DNA from: Woodsholea maritima DSM 17123
GTDB taxonomy: Bacteria > Pseudomonadota > Alphaproteobacteria > Caulobacterales > Maricaulaceae
Reading direction: 5' to 3'
DNA: 64,000 nucleotides
NCBI RefSeq assembly: GCF_000382325.1
Contig: NZ_KB908062.1
Span: forward strand, 1-64,000
Shown here: one piece after another, positions 17,127 through 26,183 of the stretch
Layout: every line of letters starts with the position of its first letter
Position numbering within the stretch: position 1 is the stretch's first letter
Translations under genes and position numbers: made by a program
Notes under the pieces: model-generated
Told to the model about the DNA's origin: nothing
Seen by the model: only the letters and a program-made list of their open reading frames with translations
Database searches by the model: none

Positions 17127-18551
17127 ATGATTATACCTGTCTTGCTCGCTGGCGGCTCAGGTACGCGTTTATGGCCCTTGTCGCGTCAAAGTTATCCAAA
17201 GCAATTTTCACCCTTACTTGGTAAAAACAGCTTGTTTCAAGAAACAGCGAAGCGATTAAAAACTACTGATACACTTAATTTTGCACCGCCTTTAACTCTC
17301 ACAAATTCTGACTTTCGCTTTATTGTTGCGCAGCAATTAACTGAAGTGAGAATTGATCCAGGACCAATTTTTATTGAACCTGTTGGAAAAAATACTGCGC
17401 CGGCTATACTTGCTGCGGCTCTCTATGGCTTTCAAAGCAATCCAGAAGCTGTTTTATTAGTCTGCCCTTCAGACCATGCTATCCCAGATCATGAAGCTTT
17501 TCATCAAGCCGTATCTCATGGCCTTAAAGCCATTGAGAAGGGTCAGATGGTAACTTTTGGTATTCGTCCAAGCTATCCTGAGACTGGGTATGGCTATCTA
17601 GAGCTTTCGCACAAACCAGATGGACAAGACTTTATCCCCCTCAAACAGTTCGTTGAAAAGCCTGATATTGCACGGGCTCACACCATGGTAGAGGCGGGCA
17701 CATTCTTATGGAATGCTGGGATATTCCTCTTTAAAGCCTCTGATATGATTGAAGCGTTTGAGCGCTACGCTCCAGCCATGATTGACACCGTTCGAACCGC
17801 ATTGGACAAGGGCCAGGCCGATCTTGGCTTTCTCCGTTTGGATCCTTCAGCTTGGGGGCAATTGGATGATATATCAATCGATTATGCCATCATGGAAAAG
17901 GCTGATAATCTCAGCGTCGTCCCATTTGACAAGGATTGGTCTGATTTAGGCGATTGGAATGCCGTCTGGCGTGAAAGTCCTAAAGATGACGTTCATAATG
18001 CTCTGGGTGAGCACGCTTTCGCAATTGATTGCGAGCATTCCTTGCTGCGTAGCGAAAACGAGGATCAAGTCATCGTTGGCATAGGCTTAGACCATATTGC
18101 AGCGATTGCCATGCCTGATGCGGTCTTAGTTGCAGATATGCGAAAGAGCCAAGATGTCAAAAAAGCTGTTGCTTTATTAAACCATCATTCTATCCGCCAA
18201 GCGACATCTTTTCCGAAAGATCATCGCCCGTGGGGATGGTTTGAAAGCCTGGTGATCGGAGAACGCTTTCAAGTCAAACGCATTCATGTGCATCCTGGCG
18301 CTTCTCTATCCCTGCAGAGCCATTTCCACCGCTCAGAACATTGGATTGTCGTGGAAGGAACCGCGCGCGTGACGGTAGATGACAAGGTTCAGCTGTTGTC
18401 TGAAAATCAATCCGTTTACGTACCATTAGGCTCAGTTCACCGCATGGAAAATCCCGGTAAAGTGCCCATGGTTCTGATCGAGGTTCAAACCGGAACTTAT
18501 GTCGGTGAAGACGATATCGTGCGTTATGAAGACAAATATGCGCGCAATTAA
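17127..18551 (+). CDS. manC: Mannose-1-phosphate guanylyltransferase/mannose-6-phosphate isomerase
   Basis: 474 residues, full length for the bifunctional type II enzyme. The N-terminal nucleotidyltransferase has LLAGGSGTRLWPLSR (residues 6-20), the phosphate loop, ETGYGYLE and FVEKP (around residue 176). The C-terminal cupin (RPWGWFESL from about residue 366, FHRSEHWIVVEGTARV) carries the isomerase or mutarotase part. It makes GDP-mannose for surface polysaccharide. GGAGAGG lies five bases before the ATG. It sits directly after the replication origin, away from the main polysaccharide island, and two decayed relatives lie at 15123-15462 and 42190-43206, so this appears to be the surviving copy. 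Confidence 0.93.
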   Translation: MIIPVLLAGGSGTRLWPLSRQSYPKQFSPLLGKNSLFQETAKRLKTTDTLNFAPPLTLTNSDFRFIVAQQLTEVRIDPGPIFIEPVGKNTAPAILAAALYGFQSNPEAVLLVCPSDHAIPDHEAFHQAVSHGLKAIEKGQMVTFGIRPSYPETGYGYLELSHKPDGQDFIPLKQFVEKPDIARAHTMVEAGTFLWNAGIFLFKASDMIEAFERYAPAMIDTVRTALDKGQADLGFLRLDPSAWGQLDDISIDYAIMEKADNLSVVPFDKDWSDLGDWNAVWRESPKDDVHNALGEHAFAIDCEHSLLRSENEDQVIVGIGLDHIAAIAMPDAVLVADMRKSQDVKKAVALLNHHSIRQATSFPKDHRPWGWFESLVIGERFQVKRIHVHPGASLSLQSHFHRSEHWIVVEGTARVTVDDKVQLLSENQSVYVPLGSVHRMENPGKVPMVLIEVQTGTYVGEDDIVRYEDKYARN

Positions 18552-18706
18552 TGGATTTGATGTGGGGAAAACCCGTTTTCAGAATTAATACCGAAGAGGC
18601 TTAAGATTAAAATTGTAATCGGGGTATCGCCACGTTCATAGAGCGCTTTGGCGATATGTGAGCCGATATAACCCGCCCCACCAACAACCAGAACTGTTTT
18701 AGACAT
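18548..18706 (-). pseudogene. galE 5' fragment
   Basis: The frame begins MSKTVLVVGGAGYIGSHIAK and continues ALYERGDTPITI, the Rossmann start of UDP-glucose 4-epimerase. After about 32 codons homology ends and unrelated residues run to a stop overlapping the manC 3' end. The rest of the gene has been lost at the manC junction. Confidence 0.85.
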
Positions 18707-18707
18707 G

Positions 18708-18735
18708 AAAAACCCCCTCTTGAGAACAAGAGGGG
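18708..18735 (-). terminator. Rho-independent terminator
   Basis: Stem CCCCTCTTG / CAAGAGGGG with a four-base loop; read on the minus strand it is followed by a run of five T. It would end transcription of the glycerophosphodiesterase gene just upstream on that strand and lies only a few bases before the galE stub. Confidence 0.8.
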
Positions 18736-18787
18736 TGTAGCGTGAGCGTAAGAAATTATCTAGCCTGGAAGTTTATGGCCAGTAAGC

Positions 18788-19717
18788 TTATTTATTATGT
18801 GTTGCGAGATAGGCTTTTAAGGCTGCCGGTTCATCGGTTTGAATGATGTCCGCACCTTGGGCCAGGATATGGCCCCAGACGGCGTCAGGATCGCTCAGGG
18901 CGTCGCTATCGACAAGGCCTGCGGCATGGTTAGGCGATAAGGTGTTGACCCACACACGGCGGTTATAGGCCTGACTGGCGGCTTCATAACTCTCCAACGC
19001 GCCTTCGCTCTCATAGACGATTTCATAGGCGACAGGGCCAAAGGGTTCAAACGCGGCCAAGGCGGCAGCCGGGTTTTCGGGGCAGTATTCGCGCTGGCGG
19101 TTTGTGAAGGGGCCAAAACACTCACCGATAATGGGCATAAACAATGCGCGGCCCAGATTATGGGCAAAGCTCATCGCGGGATCGGTTGGGTTGAGGCTTG
19201 CCTTGATTAGGATTTGATCATCCACGCCCATCTCCCGCGCCAGGTCCAGGGCCTGATCATGAACCCCATCTTTGATGTCGAGATTGATGAGGATATGGCC
19301 GCGGGCCGCTTCAAAGGCTTCGGCAAGGGTTGGAATTTGATACTCCATGAGTGGAGCGTCCTCCCCCCCAAGCTCTGATTTCAGCGATAAATCAGTGAGA
19401 TCAGCGTAATCCATCTGTGACAAAACCCCGTGCCCATTTGTTGTGCGATCAAGCCTATCGTCATGGAGCAGCACGAGGACCCCATCTCGGGTTTTCCTCA
19501 CATCAATTTCGATCATGTCCACGCCCATGGCGATGCAGGCTTCAATACCCGCAATCGAGTTTTCCGCACGTTCGTGCCAGCAAGTCCGATGGGCGACGAC
19601 CATAATGTCCCCGTCAGGATTTTGCAGATTGGCGCGAAGGGCTTCGATGTGGGTATTCGAAGAGGCTGGCGTAAGGCTGGAGAGGGCTAGGCCCGCGAAA
19701 ACTACTGAAATCAACAT
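18788..19717 (-). CDS. Glycerophosphodiester phosphodiesterase family protein, secreted
   Basis: 309 residues. A signal peptide (MLISVVFAGLALSSLTPASS) precedes the GDPD TIM barrel: VVAHRTCWHERAENSIAGI (the usual HRG is HRT here, ExxP-like loop ENS), MGVDMIEIDVRKTRDGVLVLLHDDRLDRTTNG with the metal-binding Glu-x-Asp and catalytic His-Asp, and a C-terminal IQTDEPAALKAYL. It hydrolyses phosphodiesters such as glycerophosphoryl compounds in the periplasm. ATG 19717 is chosen because GGAC lies just before it and the signal peptide starts there. Downstream of the TonB receptor by about 100 bases on the same strand, it is likely co-expressed with it; a terminator follows. Confidence 0.85.
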   Translation of the reverse strand: MLISVVFAGLALSSLTPASSNTHIEALRANLQNPDGDIMVVAHRTCWHERAENSIAGIEACIAMGVDMIEIDVRKTRDGVLVLLHDDRLDRTTNGHGVLSQMDYADLTDLSLKSELGGEDAPLMEYQIPTLAEAFEAARGHILINLDIKDGVHDQALDLAREMGVDDQILIKASLNPTDPAMSFAHNLGRALFMPIIGECFGPFTNRQREYCPENPAAALAAFEPFGPVAYEIVYESEGALESYEAASQAYNRRVWVNTLSPNHAAGLVDSDALSDPDAVWGHILAQGADIIQTDEPAALKAYLATHNK

Positions 19718-19817
19718 CAGATGTCCTTTAAACGCGAGAGGCGAACAGGATGGGGGCCACCAAATCCTGCTCGCCCTCAAGTCTAGGGGAGGGTCGTCTC
19801 CCCTATCGGGTTAAGTC

Positions 19818-22475
19818 TTAGCGGCGGTATGAAACGCCCACGAAGACAGCGCGGCCAAAATCGGCCTCAACGATCGGCAATTCACGCTGGAAGCCGAGGA
19901 CTTCGCCGCGCCCTTCGCCGGTCAGGTTCCAAACATTGAGCGTTGCCGCCCATTGTTCAGAGAAGCGATAGCTGGCTTTAAAGTCCAAGCTTTTCTCTGC
20001 CGTATCATAGCGATTACGGTATTCATTCGAGGTATTTAGACGATGGCTGGCGCGAATGCTTTGATAGTTATAAGCCAGTTTTGCCGACAGTGTGTCACTG
20101 TCATAGAATACAGCCAGGTTATAAGCCAGATCGGGTTGACCGATCATGGTTTCCAACTCAACGACCGTGCCATCATTCATGGGCAGTTTGAAATCCGTAT
20201 CGAGGAAGGTGGCATTCGCCGCGAAACCTAAGCCCTCGTAAATGAAGTCCAGATCATGGACGAATTGCACTTCAAGACCGGTGACATGAGTATCATCGCC
20301 ATTATTAACCGGTTGGCTGGCGACGACCTCCGTGGCAACCCCATCAATAACGAGATTGAGGTTTTCTGTGGCCCCAAAGATTTCGCCTTCAATGGATTTA
20401 TAGAAGAGGTTTGCCGCGAAAATCCCTTGGCCGTCATTGAGGTACCAATCAAAGCCCAGATCGAAATTGTTGGACCGGCGCGGTTCCAAATCAGGGTTTG
20501 AGCGTGAAAGGGTTTGGGTGTCAGGGTTATAGCTTTCACCCACCGGTGCGATCAGGTTGAAGCCTGGGCGACCCAAAGAGCGTGAGGCCGCCGCGCGCAG
20601 GCGGATCTGATCGTTTAGATCATAGCTCATATTGATCGAAGGCAACCAATCGCGATAGCCACCCTCATTGCTGACATCGCTCCATCCGGTTTTTGCGACA
20701 TTGCGCCGGCCCGTGCCCTCTACGCTGGTATCTTCATAGCGTAGACCGAATGTGAGCTGAACCCGATCCGTTTCATAGTTCAACAGGCCATAAACGGCGA
20801 TCACATCCTCGGTGAGGCTATAGTCTAAGTTATTGTCGTTGTTAGACATGTCATCGAAGCGCCATTGAGCGGCATTGGCCCCCTGATGGGCTTGCCAGCT
20901 GGCATTGGCGCGGCTCGGGTCGATGACGACCAGGCATTGGTTGGGCAAATGACCTGGGGGTTGTAAACAGACATCGGTATTGACGACGTTCGCCGCGGCC
21001 AGGGTGTAGGCATTGGTTGCGGTCGGCAGATAACGATCGCGGTCCTCGTTAAAGGCGCGGTCAATGCGGCGGAAGCTTAGACCGGTGCCATAGCTCCACT
21101 GAGAGACGCCGAGTTCACCATCCCAATCGAGCTTAAACTCATAGAGATCTTCATCCAGTTGGCGATCATCAAACTGGCGACGAACGGCGTCAAAGTTGGC
21201 AAAATTGGTATTGGCTTCAGGATCTAAAAGCGTGAAGTAGTAACGATCGCCCTCACGCTCATAATGGAAGGCGTTATCATCAACGCCGTCTTGGTCCTTA
21301 TCGCCTTGAAGACGCCATTCAATCCAGTTTTCTGGATTGCGGAATTTAGAGCCAGAATAATTGGCGCGAACGGTAAGCTCACCCAAGCCATCCAAGGCAA
21401 AGTCGCCCCCAGAGGTCAGCGCCCATACGGTGCGTTCAAAATCAAACTGGCCCAAATAATGGGATTGGCGCAGGTTTTTGGATTCGATAATCGTACCGGA
21501 CGTCGCGGTCTGATCGCTAATCGTGAGGCCCCCGCCATGGTTCAGCAAATCAGTTTGACGTGCCTCATCATCGGTTGCGGTATTCCAGAAACCGCGCAGG
21601 AACAGCTCATCGCCATTATTCGTGCGGTATTGAACTTTACCGGTAAAGCCATAGCGTGTGCGGTCATTGTGATACCAATAGGCGCGCCGCTCGGTCGGGA
21701 CCGCCCAGCCCGTGCCCGGGTAAGGGGCATCCGCCGGAGAGCCGACAGCATTGCCCGCCTGGTCGTAGAAATAGCGGTTAGAGCCCCATTCTGCCTGTGG
21801 GATGGCGCTGTCGCGCTTATAATAATTGGCGGTCAGGACGATACCAATTTGGTCATTCGCGCCCAAGACATGAGAATAGAAGACATCGGCGCTGCCGGAT
21901 GGGCCAACATCGCGATAGCCTTTATCATTCTCGTATTTGCCGATCTCACCATTAACGCGCAGGGTGTGCGGGCCATTGTTAAAGGCGCTGGCGGTGCGGA
22001 TATCTATGATACCCCCGATGGCACCACCTTCCAGATTGGGTGTGAAGGTCTTATAAACATCAATGCCATGGGCCAATGAGGCGGGCATCACGTCCATAAA
22101 TACCCGGCGGCCATTGCGATCTGGAACCGCAATCGAAACGCCGTCCACAGTGGTATAATTGTATTCTGCATTCATCGCGCGCACGGTGACGAAACGCGCT
22201 TCGGCCTGGTCGCCCTGAATACCAATACCGGGCAGGCGTTGCAGCGCCTCGCCGATATTGAAGTCAGGCAAGCGGCCAATATCGTCGACGGCCACGGCGT
22301 CAACCACTTGATCGGCATTGCGGCGCACATCAATGGCGCGTTGATTCTGCAGGCGTGTGCCCTGAACCACGATCACCTCAGTCGGTGCATCCCCCGCGGT
22401 TTGGGCCATTGCTGGTGTGGCCAGCAGAAAAGCGCTGGTCAGTAATAGGCTGGTTTTCAAAGTTATCGGTCGCAT
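19818..22475 (-). CDS. TonB-dependent receptor (carbohydrate-type)
   Basis: 885 residues with a signal peptide (MRPITLKTSLLLTSAFLLATPAMA), TonB box region TEVIVVQGTRLQ, plug domain with the motif DIGRLPDFNIGEALQRLPGI, typical of the large receptors that import oligosaccharides in Caulobacterales and Sphingomonadales, and a barrel ending in VFVGVSYRR. Its neighbours are a divergent ROK regulator, an MFS symporter and a GDPD, so the likely cargo is a sugar-containing molecule such as a glycerophosphoryl glycoside. The final residue is Arg rather than Phe. A palindromic operator-promoter lies between it and the ROK gene. Confidence 0.88.
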   Translation of the reverse strand: MRPITLKTSLLLTSAFLLATPAMAQTAGDAPTEVIVVQGTRLQNQRAIDVRRNADQVVDAVAVDDIGRLPDFNIGEALQRLPGIGIQGDQAEARFVTVRAMNAEYNYTTVDGVSIAVPDRNGRRVFMDVMPASLAHGIDVYKTFTPNLEGGAIGGIIDIRTASAFNNGPHTLRVNGEIGKYENDKGYRDVGPSGSADVFYSHVLGANDQIGIVLTANYYKRDSAIPQAEWGSNRYFYDQAGNAVGSPADAPYPGTGWAVPTERRAYWYHNDRTRYGFTGKVQYRTNNGDELFLRGFWNTATDDEARQTDLLNHGGGLTISDQTATSGTIIESKNLRQSHYLGQFDFERTVWALTSGGDFALDGLGELTVRANYSGSKFRNPENWIEWRLQGDKDQDGVDDNAFHYEREGDRYYFTLLDPEANTNFANFDAVRRQFDDRQLDEDLYEFKLDWDGELGVSQWSYGTGLSFRRIDRAFNEDRDRYLPTATNAYTLAAANVVNTDVCLQPPGHLPNQCLVVIDPSRANASWQAHQGANAAQWRFDDMSNNDNNLDYSLTEDVIAVYGLLNYETDRVQLTFGLRYEDTSVEGTGRRNVAKTGWSDVSNEGGYRDWLPSINMSYDLNDQIRLRAAASRSLGRPGFNLIAPVGESYNPDTQTLSRSNPDLEPRRSNNFDLGFDWYLNDGQGIFAANLFYKSIEGEIFGATENLNLVIDGVATEVVASQPVNNGDDTHVTGLEVQFVHDLDFIYEGLGFAANATFLDTDFKLPMNDGTVVELETMIGQPDLAYNLAVFYDSDTLSAKLAYNYQSIRASHRLNTSNEYRNRYDTAEKSLDFKASYRFSEQWAATLNVWNLTGEGRGEVLGFQRELPIVEADFGRAVFVGVSYRR

Positions 22476-22580
22476 CGGTCATCCCCCTAGCTGTGATGCC
22501 TTGCATTTATAACTAACAGTGAGATATAAAAAGTGAAGTTTTGATGACAAGCCTCCGCTGGATATACCCTCAAGAAGCGA

Positions 22581-22609
22581 TTGACGTGTGTCAAAACCCC
22601 TATATATCT
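22581..22609 (+). promoter_or_regulatory. Promoter and palindromic operator of the ROK regulator gene
   Basis: TTGACGTGTGTCAA (22581-22594) is a perfect dyad and contains TTGACG as a -35; TATATC/TATCTA lies 16-18 bases downstream as a -10. A start near 22615 leaves a short leader before ATG 22636. A ROK repressor binding here could control both itself and the divergent TonB receptor. Confidence 0.5.
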
Positions 22610-22635
22610 ATCGCCCCGATAAAAAAGAGCGCAAA

Positions 22636-23784
22636 ATGATCCGTACGCCCCAAAAACCCTTACCGGCCCGTTTTCATCGTGACCAGGGGGATGATGCTTT
22701 TAACCTGACAGAGCGGCGTGCGCTTAGCTTACTTCGCATGGGCCCCCTCACCCGCGCTCAGATAGCGCGCGGCCTAGATCTGTCGGGCATGTCCGGAACG
22801 CGCCTGGCCGATAGCCTGATTAAGCGTGGATTTGTTGAGGAGATCGGACGGATTGGCGAAAGCAAAGGGCCGAGCATTGGTCTCGCGCTCGTGCCAAGCG
22901 CGGCCTATTCCATCGGTATCGCGGTGATGACCGATGCCTTGTCCTTGGCTTTGATGGATTTATCGGGCGCTGTTCTGGCTCAACAGACGATTGCGCAAGT
23001 GGATATGCGCCGTGATGTGGCACTGGATACGCTTTCAAGGGCGATTTCACATCTGATTGAGGCTCATTGCCCCTCCCCCGATCATGTCTTTGGCTATGGC
23101 ATTGCGGTGTCAGGTTTTTTCACCGGGGACGGGACGCAGATGAACCCGCCGGCCGCGTTGGAAGATTGGGCCTTGATGGATTTAGAGCCGCTGTTTGAAG
23201 CGCGCTTTGATCGCCCGGTCTGGGTAGATAATGATGGTAATGCCGCCGCGGTGGGCGAAGCGCTCTTTGGTGTAGGCCAATGGGCCAATAGCTTTGCCTA
23301 TCTTTATTTTGCCGGTGGCTTTGGCGGAGGCATGATCCAGGATGGTCAGCTGCTGCGGGGACGCTATGGCAATGCCGGTGAGTTTTCAGGGGCTATTCCC
23401 ATCACGGGTTTTGAGCGGCCGACGCTGGAATTATTGCGCCAAATCGTCAGCGAGGAAGATCAGCCCTTCGACAATCTCAATGATTTATTGGATCATTTTG
23501 ATCCCACTTGGAGCGGTGTGGAGCGCTGGCTCAATCGGGTTATGCCCGCGTTCGATGTTGCGGTTTCGGCGGCTTCGGGCGTTGTCGACCCGGATGCGAT
23601 CGTCCTGGGCGGGCGCTTGCCCCCTGCCCTGGGCGCGATGATGATTGAGCGCGTGCAATTCTTCAGCCTTCCCCGGCGTGGCATTATCCGGCCCGTCCCC
23701 AAAATCGTGATGAGTGAGACCTCTGGCGATGCCACATCCTTGGGCGCTGCCGCGATGCCGTTTAAGTCGGTGTTCTTTTCATAA
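22636..23784 (+). CDS. ROK family transcriptional regulator
   Basis: 382 residues from ATG 22636; a GTG at 22588 would start inside the operator palindrome and is less likely. An N-terminal winged helix (ERRALSLLRMGPLTRAQIARGLDLSGMSGTRLADSLIKRGFVEE) precedes a ROK domain with YGIAVSGFF, VDNDGNAAAVGEALFG and FGGGMIQDGQLLRGRYGNAGEFSG. The zinc-binding Cys cluster (CxCGxxGC) of classic ROK proteins is absent; after GEFSG the sequence goes PITGFERPT, so sugar binding without that zinc site is expected. It stands divergent to the TonB receptor and convergent with the MFS gene (23-base overlap at the 3' ends) and is the obvious local regulator, responding to a sugar or sugar phosphate. Confidence 0.87.
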   Translation: MIRTPQKPLPARFHRDQGDDAFNLTERRALSLLRMGPLTRAQIARGLDLSGMSGTRLADSLIKRGFVEEIGRIGESKGPSIGLALVPSAAYSIGIAVMTDALSLALMDLSGAVLAQQTIAQVDMRRDVALDTLSRAISHLIEAHCPSPDHVFGYGIAVSGFFTGDGTQMNPPAALEDWALMDLEPLFEARFDRPVWVDNDGNAAAVGEALFGVGQWANSFAYLYFAGGFGGGMIQDGQLLRGRYGNAGEFSGAIPITGFERPTLELLRQIVSEEDQPFDNLNDLLDHFDPTWSGVERWLNRVMPAFDVAVSAASGVVDPDAIVLGGRLPPALGAMMIERVQFFSLPRRGIIRPVPKIVMSETSGDATSLGAAAMPFKSVFFS

Positions 23785-25090
23785 GTGGTGCTCGGGGTTT
23801 CGTCTCGCTCAGGGCTAACAAGACGATCACACCGAGCGCGCCGAACATGGTGAGGGTCAGCAGCGTCTGGCCCATACCGACGACGCTCTCAAAGCTCGGG
23901 TTTTCGCCACTATAGCCCCAGGCTTTCAAGACTAATCCACTGATTTGACTGGAAAACCCCATAAACAGCTTATTGGTCAGCGTAAACAAACCAAAAAGGC
24001 TTAAGGTATAATCCTTTGCCTCGCCAAGCGGGTCGTTATCAATAGCGCGCGGTAATAACACCCAGTTGAGCATGAAGACCCCACCAAGGCCAAAGCCCAT
24101 AACGCTGATTAAGCTATAAGCCAGCGGTGCGCTGACGCTATGAGCGCTGGACATACCGCCCACCATACAGAGGGCCAAAGCGGCCAGTAAGACCACAGTA
24201 TTGGCGAGCATCGCGGTTTTGAATGTGGGCAAAACCCGATCATTTAGCGCGGTCCAAACGCTCAAAGCCACCATCTGACTAAGCGCTAAGACCCCTACCC
24301 CCTTCATACTGATCGCCAGTGTGAATGGGCCATGCGCCCCCCAATAAATCAGGATGGAGCCAATGACGGGCGTGGTCAGGGATGTCAGCGCGCTGATCGT
24401 GAAGATGCTGATTAAGCGTCTGTTTTGCGTAAAAATCTTGACCAACCGGGTCAGGGTATGGTGGTTTTCTGGCTTTCTTTGGGTCAGGGCCACTTCGTGA
24501 TAGGCGATAAGGCTGATCAGGACGCTGGCGACATAAATCCCTGCCAAAGCCAAGGCCAGGGTCTCAAACTCTTCTGGTTTTGGATGGTCCTGGGTCAGGA
24601 GTATTGCGGCCAGAAGGCTCATCACCAATTTTCCTAAGCCGCTAAAGCCAATTCTCAGGCTTGCGATCAGGCTTCGGGCTTTATTATCCGGTGTGATAAG
24701 CGCCAGCATGGCGTTATGCGGTACGTCTACGAGCGTGTAGCCCGTGCGAAAAAGGATCAAAACTAAGAAGATTAATCCAACGCCCCCGCCCCCCAATCTG
24801 TGTAAGGCAAAGAGCGTTATAAAACTCAAGCCCGCTATGATCGCCCCAGTAATGACATAGGGACGCGCGGTCTTTACTCGCCCAGCATAGCGATCGGCTA
24901 AAGTCCCCACCAAGGGGTCGCTGACACTATCCCAGACAAAAGATAGCCATAGAATGGTCCCCGCAATCGCGGGGTTTAAATTCAGCGCGTCGGTAAAATA
25001 AAAGAGCCCAAACACTTCCAGGCATGACCAGAGCGTGCTTTTGCCAAAATTGCCGCTGGCATAGATGCTGTGGCGTAATAATGTGCGCAA
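23762..25090 (-). CDS. MFS transporter, GPH (glycoside-cation symporter) type
   Basis: 442 residues with about twelve membrane helices. Family marks are GLFYFTDALNLNPAIAGTILWLSFVWDSVSDPLVGTLADR near the N-terminus and RTGYTLVDVPHNAMLALITPD in the middle, as in GPH symporters (MelB-like). It would carry the sugar moiety across the inner membrane after uptake by the TonB receptor. The only start in reach is TTG 25090, with GGGGAG about nine bases upstream; the N-terminus then fits family length. An iteron-like sequence overlaps this start (25082-25097). The 3' end overlaps that of the ROK gene. Confidence 0.85.
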   Translation of the reverse strand: MRTLLRHSIYASGNFGKSTLWSCLEVFGLFYFTDALNLNPAIAGTILWLSFVWDSVSDPLVGTLADRYAGRVKTARPYVITGAIIAGLSFITLFALHRLGGGGVGLIFLVLILFRTGYTLVDVPHNAMLALITPDNKARSLIASLRIGFSGLGKLVMSLLAAILLTQDHPKPEEFETLALALAGIYVASVLISLIAYHEVALTQRKPENHHTLTRLVKIFTQNRRLISIFTISALTSLTTPVIGSILIYWGAHGPFTLAISMKGVGVLALSQMVALSVWTALNDRVLPTFKTAMLANTVVLLAALALCMVGGMSSAHSVSAPLAYSLISVMGFGLGGVFMLNWVLLPRAIDNDPLGEAKDYTLSLFGLFTLTNKLFMGFSSQISGLVLKAWGYSGENPSFESVVGMGQTLLTLTMFGALGVIVLLALSETKPRAPLMKRTPT

Positions 25091-25097
25091 ACCCCGA
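25082..25097 (+). promoter_or_regulatory. Isolated iteron-like sequence at the MFS start
   Basis: TGTGCGCAAACCCCGA matches the origin iteron TGTGAGCAAACCCCGA (16673-16688) at 15 of 16 bases and lies across the TTG start of the MFS gene, 8 kb from the origin. It could be a stray RepA site or chance. Confidence 0.35.
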
Positions 25098-26183
25098 TAC
25101 TCCCCTTGCCTGCCACTTGGCTTGATGTGTCATAGCTATGTGACAGAGCCGTGTCAGGAGCTGGTACGCTCAGCGCGGGTTTAAGTGTGAAGGGGGTTGG
25201 AATGCACATCTTTATCAGGACAGGGTAGGGCGCTTTGGCCTTTTGGGGGCTGTTTCTTTTCCACGCGCGGATCTGAATAGCCAAACTGTGGCGTGGGCGG
25301 TTTTGCTACTTTGTCCTAGCCTACAGACCAGTTTTAACCTGTGTAGGCTGCTAGCGGTTTGGACTGAGCCGTCTTCCTGATCTGCGGTCATAAATCTAAG
25401 TCCATACGTAGGCCCGGTTTTAACTGTGAATCTCGGCTCCTCTCCAATCGCCTTCGCGATATCATTGGGAGCGATGATCCAGCTTCATGAGATCACGTTA
25501 CCAAGTCTTATGGGTTGTTCTCCCGCTTCCGTATTCGACCAGCCGCCAATTTATTGCGCGTGCATCGCTTTGCGACTCGCGACATAATCATTTTAACTAT
25601 TATCTTTTCGCATTTATGTTGCTGTTTATGCTGTTCTTTTCTCCTGTTTTTGCATGCAATGCGTGATTTGCTGCCTTTGCTTGAGTCGCGCGCTATGCAC
25701 GATAATCGTGTGATAAAAGTTTTGCGGACATAGTGTGTAGGGTGTGGGTTTCATGGCTGTCGTGCATATATGTTTTATCAAGTATTGCGTTTTACGCGTT
25801 CCTTAAACGCTCTGCGTGAATCGCCTGTATTGTGGGTATCAAACACGAAAGGTGTAAATCGTACTATGCGCGGTATGTGTGATTTACTCACTAAACGGGC
25901 TTTCCATGCAACGCACAATAATGGTGCGTTTCGAGCTTTAGATGATATAAACGATTTGCTCGGAATACGAGGTATTCACACAAATTGTGACTTTTATGTA
26001 TAGCATGTTTGCCGTGCATTTCGTGTTAAGCTGATATTAAGTTTAATGCATGAGTTTCTTCACAAACGTGCTAAACAGGGACTGCGTTATGTGCAGGACC
26101 TATCGAGGGGCCGTGCTGCTGGTCAGTGTGCGCACCGCATGAGCGCGACATGATAATTCGCTGAAGACGAGGCAGAGGCTTCC
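25091..26183 (+). other. Gene-poor region upstream of parA, candidate centromere
   Basis: No convincing gene in about 1.1 kb. It contains inverted repeats CACGATAATCGTG (25698-25710), AACGCAC-N7-GTGCGTT (25910-25930) and TCACA-N5-TGTGA (25976-25990), plus TGTCATAGCTATGTGACA near 25129. Loosely similar segments of the form GATTTGCT...GCAC-AATAATSGTGCG recur at about 25670-25710, 25880-25930 and 25952-25990. Such repeats directly before a parA gene are often the partition site. Short frames here lack ribosome sites and recognisable products. Confidence 0.4.

Noticed and set aside
18619-18633. Iteron-like TCGGGGTATCGCCAC
   Set aside because: Explained by galE codons for GDTPI on the minus strand; likely a chance match.
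21264-22079. Plus-strand frame of 271 codons inside the TonB receptor gene
   Set aside because: Antisense shadow of a well-supported receptor; composition and motifs belong to the other strand.
25515-26003. Small frames of 72 and 77 codons in the parA upstream region
   Set aside because: No ribosome sites or family features; their weak mutual similarity reflects repeated DNA in a probable centromere.
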